Below are positions 1 through 5,374 of a stretch of 7,517 bases of DNA, piece after piece. Within the stretch, counting starts at the first letter, position 1, and every line of letters begins with the position of its first letter. The notes under the pieces were generated by a model that was not told the DNA's origin, searched no databases, and saw only the letters and a program-made list of their open reading frames with translations. The position numbers and the translations under genes are program-made. Origin of the DNA: an uncultured Actinomycetes bacterium (GTDB lineage: Bacteria > Actinomycetota > Actinomycetes > Nanopelagicales > Nanopelagicaceae); contig CAIMNT010000111.1 of NCBI GenBank assembly GCA_903842855.1, positions 1-7,517 on the forward strand. The letters run 5' to 3'.

Positions 1-62
1 GCTGCCAACTCCGCCTTAATTGTCTTGGCGGTCGCCTTGCCATCGAGAATCTGTGCGCTCAT
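1..62 (-). CDS. folD: Bifunctional methylenetetrahydrofolate dehydrogenase/cyclohydrolase, N-terminal fragment
   Basis: Only the first 20 codons lie in the window; the gene runs off the left edge. The ATG is at 60-62 and the peptide begins MSAQILDGKATAKTIKAELA. This resembles the start of actinobacterial FolD, in which an 'ILDGK' strand leads into the first helix. FolD is a cytosolic enzyme that interconverts 5,10-methylene-THF, 5,10-methenyl-THF and 10-formyl-THF. A good Shine-Dalgarno (AGGA, 70-73) sits 7 nt before the ATG, and the gap to the purH stop is 13 nt, so co-transcription with purH is likely. The context fits: FolD supplies the 10-formyl-THF used by PurN and PurH just upstream. 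The call rests on a short N-terminus plus context; the catalytic Lys and NADP-binding region are outside the window. Confidence 0.82.
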   Translation of the reverse strand, partial: MSAQILDGKATAKTIKAELA

Positions 63-69
63 TGCTAAA

Positions 70-73
70 TCCT
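70..73 (-). promoter_or_regulatory. Ribosome binding site of folD
   Basis: On the minus strand AGGA lies 7 nt before the folD ATG, inside the 13-nt purH-folD gap. It is one of the clearest Shine-Dalgarno matches in the window. It supports independent initiation of folD and fixes its start codon. Confidence 0.6.
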
Positions 74-75
74 AA

Positions 76-1626
76 CTAGGCATGTGAGAAGTGACGAACA
101 CCGGTAAAGAACATTGCGATCCCACCAGCTTTAGCGGCGGCGATAACCTCTTCATCACGCACGCTCCCGCCCGGTTGTACAACCGCGCTAACACCGGCAT
201 CGATCAAAATTTGAAGTCCATCAGCAAATGGGAAGAAGGCATCGCTCGCTGCTACCGAACCTTTAGCGCGTGCTCCAGCGCGAGTAACTGCAAGACGGGC
301 TGAATCCACACGATTGACTTGCCCCATACCAACACCAACTGATGCTCCATCATGAGCCAGCAAAATTGCATTGCTCTTCACTGCTCGTACTGCGCGCCAG
401 GCAAATTGCAGATCGTTTATAAGATCAACGGAGACCGGCTCACCTGAAACTTGAGTCCAATTCGATGCATCGTCTCCGGATGCATCAACTAAATCACTTT
501 CTTGAATCAATATTCCGCCAGTTATAGGACGGCGTTCAATAGTTGGATTTACATATTTATCTAAAGTCAGAATTCTGATCGAAGGCTTTTTAGAGAGCAC
601 CTCAACAGCACCTGCCTCATAACTTGGAGCAATAACAACTTCTGTGAATATCTCTGAAAGAGCTTGAGCCATTGCCAGAGAGACTGGGCGATTGGTTGCC
701 ACGACTCCACCGAATGCGGAGACTGGATCGCAGGCATGTGCCTTGGCATAGGCGGCTTCAATGCTCGGCCCCGTTGCTATTCCACATGGATTGGCATGTT
801 TGATAATTGCAACGCAAGGTTCGGCGTGATCGTATGCGCTACGAACCGCAGCATCGGCATCTGTGTAGTTATTAAATGACATCTCTTTGCCATGGAGTTG
901 AACCGCCTGCGCGATCCCGGGAGCAATCCAAGAAGTGGAGTTGGCATAGACGCTCGCCTTTTGATGGGGGTTTTCACCATAACGAAGTGATGCGATGCGA
1001 TGGAAGATCGCTGCCTTCCATTCATCGCCAACTTCTAGTTGTTCTCCGAGCCAGGTAGCGATCGCGGCATCGTATTCAGCTGTGACCCGAAAGGTCTCCA
1101 TAGCCAAGCGGGTGCGCTCGGCCAAGGTAAATCCACCCGCCGCAATTGCACTTTGGATTAGCCCATATTGCGTAGGACTAGAAATGACAGCTACTGAACC
1201 ATGGTTCTTCGCCGCACCTCGCAACATTGATGGACCGCCGATATCAATCTGCTCTATGCATTCTTCAAAAACATCAGTGCTGGCGATGGTTTGGGTGAAT
1301 GGGTAGAGGTTGATCACGATTAAGTCAAAGGGAGCAATATCGTGCTCTGCGATCGCGGCCAAATGCTCCGGATTGTTCTGATCTGCCAATATTCCGCCAT
1401 GAATTCGAGGATGCAGGGTCTTGACTCGCCCACCCATCATCTCGGGGAATCCGGTGTAATCCTCAACGGCGATTACAGGAACTCCAGCGTTGGCTAGGGT
1501 CTTGGCGGTGGAACCAGTGGAAAGGATTTCAACTCCCGCTGCAGCAAGTGAGGCGCCGAGTTCTACCAATCCAGTCTTGTCGTAGACGCTAATTAACGCT
1601 CGGCGAATCGGCTTTACAGTGCTCAC
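76..1626 (-). CDS. purH: Bifunctional AICAR formyltransferase / IMP cyclohydrolase (PurH)
   Basis: PurH carries out the last two steps of de novo purine synthesis in the cytosol: formylation of AICAR with 10-formyl-THF, then ring closure to IMP. The 516-residue product has the usual full length. The N-terminal MGS-like cyclohydrolase domain shows STGST (36-40), GGRVKTLHP (65-73), INLYPF (105-110) and DIGGPSMLRGAAKN (128-141). The C-terminal transferase domain shows RYGENPHQ (215-222), the catalytic Lys-His pair in IIKHANPCG (K276, H277), GVGMGQVNRVDSA (431-443), SDAFFPF (461-467) and the terminal TGVRHFSH. The start is GTG (1624-1626), chosen because MSTVKPIRRALISVYDKTG aligns with the family start. 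The GTG overlaps the purN TGA by 4 nt, which suggests translational coupling, and a GGAAA motif lies a few nt upstream. No frameshift or missing key residue was seen. Confidence 0.98.
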   Translation of the reverse strand: MSTVKPIRRALISVYDKTGLVELGASLAAAGVEILSTGSTAKTLANAGVPVIAVEDYTGFPEMMGGRVKTLHPRIHGGILADQNNPEHLAAIAEHDIAPFDLIVINLYPFTQTIASTDVFEECIEQIDIGGPSMLRGAAKNHGSVAVISSPTQYGLIQSAIAAGGFTLAERTRLAMETFRVTAEYDAAIATWLGEQLEVGDEWKAAIFHRIASLRYGENPHQKASVYANSTSWIAPGIAQAVQLHGKEMSFNNYTDADAAVRSAYDHAEPCVAIIKHANPCGIATGPSIEAAYAKAHACDPVSAFGGVVATNRPVSLAMAQALSEIFTEVVIAPSYEAGAVEVLSKKPSIRILTLDKYVNPTIERRPITGGILIQESDLVDASGDDASNWTQVSGEPVSVDLINDLQFAWRAVRAVKSNAILLAHDGASVGVGMGQVNRVDSARLAVTRAGARAKGSVAASDAFFPFADGLQILIDAGVSAVVQPGGSVRDEEVIAAAKAGGIAMFFTGVRHFSHA

Positions 1627-2186
1627 AAGTTTCCAGTCCGTCCATATGTAGCGAGGGTCTCAACAATGAGAACCCGCTCGGCAATCTTAATGCGTTCGTG
1701 CAGGGTGGATTCATCATCGCCAGGCAGAACCTCGACCTCGCGCTGTGAAATAACTGGGCCGGAATCTAATCCAGCATCAACCCAATGCACCGTAGTTCCC
1801 GTGACTGTGGCGCCTGCCGCTAAGGCATCGCGAACCGCATGTGCCCCGGGATAGAGCGGAAGCAATGATGGGTGTGTATTAATGACCTTGAAAAAGTTAA
1901 CAAAATCCGGGGTCAAAATCCGCATAAATCCCACACTCACTACTAAATCTGGTTCAAGATCTTCTGTCGCCTCGAAGATCTGGCGATCCCACTCTTTTCG
2001 ATCGTGCACCATCGGTAGAAAAATGGCAGGGATATTGAATTCAAGAGCCAGAGCAAGTGCAGGTGAGTCCTTGTCACTTATGAGTCCCACAAAATTGGCG
2101 TCAACTGTGCCTTCTTGATGTGCCTGAAGGATTGCCCTCGCAAGTGATCCTGTCCCAGATGCTAAAAGCAGAATCCGCTTACTCAC
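1623..2186 (-). CDS. purN: Phosphoribosylglycinamide formyltransferase (GART, PurN)
   Basis: PurN transfers the formyl group of 10-formyl-THF to GAR, giving FGAR, in de novo purine synthesis. With the GTG at 2184-2186 the product is 187 residues, typical for the family. It starts (M/V)SKRILLLASGTGSLARAIL, the nucleotide-binding first strand and loop. Catalytic residues match the family pattern: N103 and H105 in INTHPSLLP (102-110), and D141 in DAGLDSGPV (137-145). The open frame extends upstream to an ATG at 2291. That extra 35-residue stretch lies inside the PerM gene in another frame and has no family character, so I reject it. The GTG start overlaps the perM stop by 8 nt and no strong Shine-Dalgarno precedes it, so initiation probably depends on ribosomes finishing perM. 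The stop overlaps the purH GTG. Confidence 0.96.
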   Translation of the reverse strand: MSKRILLLASGTGSLARAILQAHQEGTVDANFVGLISDKDSPALALALEFNIPAIFLPMVHDRKEWDRQIFEATEDLEPDLVVSVGFMRILTPDFVNFFKVINTHPSLLPLYPGAHAVRDALAAGATVTGTTVHWVDAGLDSGPVISQREVEVLPGDDESTLHERIKIAERVLIVETLATYGRTGNL

Positions 2187-3252
2187 GGCGCACCAATCGT
2201 GCGATTCCAATAGGGAGATAAAGGGCGAGCAGAGTTGCTGCTCCAAAAGCAGCTGCCACGTATGCCAAGAGGTGAAGCCAGAGAACTCCAACTGGATTGA
2301 GAGAGCTCGACAACAATTCTCCGGCAGATAAATATGCGATCACTGCAATCACGATAAATATCCGTACGCCTTGCGAAATCAATATCTGAGTGCGAACCAA
2401 GGTAGGAGCAGATTCTTGCAGAATAAAGAGCATCAAGAGAACAAATAGTAAAAACCACGCTGCGACCGCGTATTTTAGTTCGGGATGAGTAGTCGTTGGC
2501 AGCGCGGTCAAGAAAGGTAGCGCTGGAATCTGCCCCAAGCCAGTAAGTGAGCCATGATTAAATGAAGTGGCTCCGAAGTTAAAACCAATTCCAGTTATGT
2601 AGGCCAGAGCCGCCAATGCAAAATTTGGAAGATACAAAAGTTGCAAAAGTGTGGTGAGAACTCCGCCCACAATTCCGCTTCCTAATACGACAGAGATACT
2701 TTTGATATCGCCCCAATGTTGAATGAGTGAGAAGGTGAAGGCGAGCGCACCAACTCCCATCGCAATTGAGAGTAGGTGTAATCCAAAATAGAAGGAACGG
2801 TTAAGTGATTGATTAAACCTCGCCGTTGCGACCATCGCGATGAGAAAGGTGAAGAGCGGGGTGAGGTAGAGATTTGCACTAACTCCGTGATACCTCGATG
2901 CCAGCGCCAATAATTCAGAGAGTATTGAGTACCAAAGCGCGTAAATGACTCTAGCTCCATTTAACTTGTTGAAAGCGCCTTCGACCATCGGCAACCCTCT
3001 GCGAATTGCCCACATTGGATATAAAATTGCGAGTAGGGGTAGGAAGGTGAGCTTCCCCGATGGAACTGTGAAGGGTACGAGGTGAGCACCGAGGTATAAC
3101 CAGGCGGAGGCTCTAACGGGATCGCTAGTACTTCCAGTGGTACTTCCAGCGCTAGCCCAGGAAAAGAGCGCGATAAAAGCTAATGGAAAGAGGGTGAGAG
3201 CGACGCTGCGGAGGGCCTGCCTAAATGAGACCCCCAGAGCGCGTGCAATCAT
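2179..3252 (-). CDS. perM: DUF6350 / PerM-type polytopic membrane protein
   Basis: This is a 357-residue, strongly hydrophobic protein. Probable membrane segments lie near residues 17-36, 68-84, 102-119, 125-143, 153-177, 187-208, 210-226, 262-279, 296-313 and 322-347. The basic N-terminus suggests a cytoplasmic start, and a short Arg-rich tail follows the last helix. The stretch YLPNFALAALAYITGIGFNF (207-226), followed by PALPFLTALP (243-252), resembles the conserved DUF6350 core as I remember it. The position between sucD and purN matches that of Rv0955 (PerM) in M. tuberculosis, a membrane protein linked to persistence and cell division through FtsB. The protein is shorter than the mycobacterial homologue. 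It starts 3 nt after the sucD stop with no recognisable Shine-Dalgarno, so coupled re-initiation is likely. Family assignment is fairly firm; the division role here is inferred by homology, and the molecular activity is unknown. Confidence 0.85.
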   Translation of the reverse strand: MIARALGVSFRQALRSVALTLFPLAFIALFSWASAGSTTGSTSDPVRASAWLYLGAHLVPFTVPSGKLTFLPLLAILYPMWAIRRGLPMVEGAFNKLNGARVIYALWYSILSELLALASRYHGVSANLYLTPLFTFLIAMVATARFNQSLNRSFYFGLHLLSIAMGVGALAFTFSLIQHWGDIKSISVVLGSGIVGGVLTTLLQLLYLPNFALAALAYITGIGFNFGATSFNHGSLTGLGQIPALPFLTALPTTTHPELKYAVAAWFLLFVLLMLFILQESAPTLVRTQILISQGVRIFIVIAVIAYLSAGELLSSSLNPVGVLWLHLLAYVAAAFGAATLLALYLPIGIARLVRRE

Positions 3253-3255
3253 TTG

Positions 3256-4122
3256 TTAGCCGTTAAGAATCGCGCGCATAAGAGCCGCAGTCTCACTCGG
3301 TGTCTTGCCAACTTTAACGCCTGCTGCTTCAAGGGCAACCTTCTTGGCTTCTGCAGTTCCTGAAGATCCAGAAACTATCGCACCTGCGTGGCCCATGGTC
3401 TTACCTTCGGGAGCGGTAAATCCAGCAACATAACCAACAACCGGCTTGGTCACATAGGAAGCGATAAATGCAGCAGCGCGCTCTTCAGCATCTCCGCCGA
3501 TCTCACCGATCATCACGATCGCATCAGTTTCTGGATCATCCTGGAAAGCCTTGAGGCAATCGATATGAGTCGTGCCAATAATTGGGTCTCCACCAATACC
3601 AACCGCGGTGCTAAATCCAAAATCACGTAACTCATACATCATTTGATATGTAAGTGTTCCTGACTTTGATACAAGACCAATACGTCCAGGTCCCGTGATA
3701 TCGCCAGGAATAATTCCAATGTTAGAAAGTCCTGGACAGTTTGGACCAACAAGCCGCGTGGTTCCCTTAGCAACGGCGTGTGCGTAGAAGGTCGCGGTAT
3801 CGTGAACCGGAATACCTTCGGTGATGACAACTACCAAAGGTAGCGCTGCATCGATAGCATCCATAACAGCTGCCTTAGCGAACTTAGGTGGCACAAAGAC
3901 AACAGAGGCGTTGGCACCTGTGGCAGCTACCGCTTCAGCAACACTATTAAATACAGGAAGTGTCTTGCCTTCTATCTCGACGCTCTGGCCACCTTTACCT
4001 GGTGTTACCCCACCGACGATGTTGGTGCCATATTTGAGCATGCGTCCGGTGTGCTTGGTTCCTTCAGAACCAGTCATACCTTGAACGATTACCTTGGTTT
4101 CTTTATTAATGAAGATCGCCAT
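3256..4122 (-). CDS. sucD: Succinyl-CoA synthetase (ADP-forming) subunit alpha
   Basis: SucD is the CoA-binding, phospho-histidine subunit of succinyl-CoA synthetase, which makes ATP or GTP from succinyl-CoA in the TCA cycle. The 288-residue length is typical. The CoA-binding Rossmann loop is QGMTGSEGTKHT (14-25), followed by GGVTPGKGG (37-45). GPNCPG (126-131) and SKSGTLTYQ (152-160) are family signatures. The phosphorylated active-site histidine is H245 in KTMGHAGAIVSG (241-252). The ATG (4120-4122) is the codon immediately after the sucC TAA, with zero spacer, and only a weak purine-rich stretch (GGCGG) lies upstream inside sucC. Equimolar expression of the two subunits by translational coupling is therefore likely. 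The gene is intact. Confidence 0.98.
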   Translation of the reverse strand: MAIFINKETKVIVQGMTGSEGTKHTGRMLKYGTNIVGGVTPGKGGQSVEIEGKTLPVFNSVAEAVAATGANASVVFVPPKFAKAAVMDAIDAALPLVVVITEGIPVHDTATFYAHAVAKGTTRLVGPNCPGLSNIGIIPGDITGPGRIGLVSKSGTLTYQMMYELRDFGFSTAVGIGGDPIIGTTHIDCLKAFQDDPETDAIVMIGEIGGDAEERAAAFIASYVTKPVVGYVAGFTAPEGKTMGHAGAIVSGSSGTAEAKKVALEAAGVKVGKTPSETAALMRAILNG

Positions 4123-5283
4123 TTACTTTGCCGCCAATTCTGCAGCCTTAGCAGCTGCCCCATCCATGGTGTCTAACTGCTGCACCAATGGGTGCGCCGC
4201 CTCATCAAGAATTCTGCGACCTTCAAGAACATTGTTTCCATCAAGTCGTACCACGATCGGCTTTGTCGCCTTATCGCCCAAAATTCCAAGCGCCTGAACG
4301 ATTCCATTTGCAACGGCATCGCAAGCGGTAATTCCTCCAAAGACATTTACAAAGACGCTCTTCACATCAGTATCACCCAGAATAATCGAGAGCCCATCTG
4401 CCATGACTTCAGCAGATGCGCCTCCACCAATATCTAAGAAGTTGGCAGGTTTGACGCCATATTTTTCACCGGCGTAAGCCACAACATCTAGCGTGCTCAT
4501 AACGAGGCCAGCGCCATTTCCAATGATTCCGACTTCTCCGTCGAGCTTTACATAGTTGAGGTTCTTCTCTTTAGCTGCTGCCTCAAGCGGATTGGCTGCT
4601 GCATGATCAACGAGCGCCTCATGATCTGGATGACGGAAGTCAGCGTTGTCATCAAGGGTTACCTTGCCATCAAGTGCGATGATGCGACCATCTTCAGTCT
4701 TTACCAGTGGATTGATCTCCATCAAGGTGGCATCTTCTGCTACGAAAGCCGCCCACAACTTCAGGAGAACGTCGGCAACATCGCTAACAACTGCATCGGG
4801 GAACTGTCCTGCTTTAACGATTTCGAGCGCCCTCTCCTGAGAGATGCCGACATTTGGATCAATTCCAACACGCGCTAATTTTTCCGGTTGAGTATGCGCG
4901 ACTTCTTCAATCTCCATGCCGCCTGCAACAGAAGCCATGACAAGGAAATTGCGATTAGCGCGATCGAGCAGAATTGCTAGGTAATACTCCTCTGCGATTG
5001 GGGCAGCTTGAGCGATCATCACCTTATGGACGGTGTGACCCTTTATATCCATTCCTAAAATTGCTTCAGCTTTGATACGCGCATCTGCAGCATCAACAGC
5101 TAATTTGACGCCCCCAGCCTTACCGCGGCCTCCGACCTTTACCTGCGCCTTAACGACAACTTTTCCACCCATGCTTGCAGCTGCACCTTCGGCTTCATCT
5201 GCAGTCGTTGCAACTGCGCCGGCGAGAACTGGAATGTTATGTGCTTCAAAGAGATCTCGAGCTTGATACTCAAAGAGATCCAC
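4123..5283 (-). CDS. sucC: Succinyl-CoA synthetase (ADP-forming) subunit beta
   Basis: SucC is the nucleotide-binding, ATP-grasp subunit that partners SucD in the cytosolic TCA-cycle enzyme. The 386-residue product has the normal bacterial length. It begins with the family hallmark MDLFEYQARDLF. It shows the ATP-grasp loop KVGGRGKAGGVKLA (49-62), the Mg-binding segment LMEINPLV (187-194) with ALDGK (203-207), and, in the C-terminal ligase-CoA domain, GNGAGLVMSTLD (255-266), FLDIGGGAS (282-290) and FVNVFGGITACD (311-322). The start is GTG at 5281-5283: an in-frame TAG (5287-5289) two codons upstream rules out any longer form. A GGGG Shine-Dalgarno-like run lies 6 nt upstream. ATP versus GTP preference cannot be read from the sequence. 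This is the first gene after a 91-bp gap, so it is the likely head of the operon. Confidence 0.98.
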   Translation of the reverse strand: MDLFEYQARDLFEAHNIPVLAGAVATTADEAEGAAASMGGKVVVKAQVKVGGRGKAGGVKLAVDAADARIKAEAILGMDIKGHTVHKVMIAQAAPIAEEYYLAILLDRANRNFLVMASVAGGMEIEEVAHTQPEKLARVGIDPNVGISQERALEIVKAGQFPDAVVSDVADVLLKLWAAFVAEDATLMEINPLVKTEDGRIIALDGKVTLDDNADFRHPDHEALVDHAAANPLEAAAKEKNLNYVKLDGEVGIIGNGAGLVMSTLDVVAYAGEKYGVKPANFLDIGGGASAEVMADGLSIILGDTDVKSVFVNVFGGITACDAVANGIVQALGILGDKATKPIVVRLDGNNVLEGRRILDEAAHPLVQQLDTMDGAAAKAAELAAK

Positions 5284-5289
5284 GCGCTA

Positions 5290-5293
5290 CCCC
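5290..5293 (-). promoter_or_regulatory. Probable ribosome binding site of sucC
   Basis: GGGG on the minus strand lies 6 nt before the GTG at 5281-5283 and directly before the in-frame TAG. It is a modest Shine-Dalgarno match. If transcription starts from the TATAGAT element this site would fall outside the message, so it matters only for a promoter further upstream. Confidence 0.4.
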
Positions 5294-5298
5294 GATCT

Positions 5299-5334
5299 AT
5301 AGTTTGTTGAAAAACTTAACTATTAATGAACTAT
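5299..5334 (-). repeat. Three ATAGTT hexamers: direct pair plus inverted copy
   Basis: Read on the minus strand, ATAGTT occurs at 5329-5334 and again at 5318-5323, exactly 11 bp apart. Its reverse complement AACTAT follows at 5299-5304. The second and third copies form a 6-bp inverted repeat with a 12-14 nt centre that contains a nested GTT/AAC pair, so a weak RNA hairpin is also possible. The inverted copy overlaps the TATAGAT element. The arrangement resembles an operator, but the hexamer is AT-rich and could recur by chance in a region of this composition. Confidence 0.3.
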
Positions 5335-5374
5335 CGACTACAAGCGGAAATCTTACTTGGAGTTGCGAGCGCTT

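Larger units (their letters stand above)
5284..5374 (-). promoter_or_regulatory. AT-rich upstream region of sucC, putative operon promoter
   Basis: These 91 bp are the only sizeable non-coding sequence in the window and separate pcrA from the tightly packed sucC-to-folD cluster, so a promoter is expected here. On the minus strand TATAGAT (5295-5301) is the best -10-like element, but no TTGACA-like -35 lies 16-18 nt before it. It would start RNA about 6 nt before the sucC GTG, giving a nearly leaderless message. A second option is TTGTAG (5338-5343) with a poor -10 (GTTAAG or TAAGTT, around 5313-5320). Neither is strong. The region also contains three ATAGTT hexamers. Placement is inferred from context plus weak motifs. 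Confidence 0.35.

Noticed and set aside
995..1306. 103-codon open frame on the + strand.
   Set aside because: It lies entirely inside the well-supported purH gene on the opposite strand and its product has no recognisable domain character. It is an antisense shadow, like the other + strand frames in this window.
2682..2960. 92-codon minus-strand frame inside perM.
   Set aside because: It is out of frame with the continuous membrane protein and has no ribosome binding site or family resemblance. There is no sign that perM is frameshifted.
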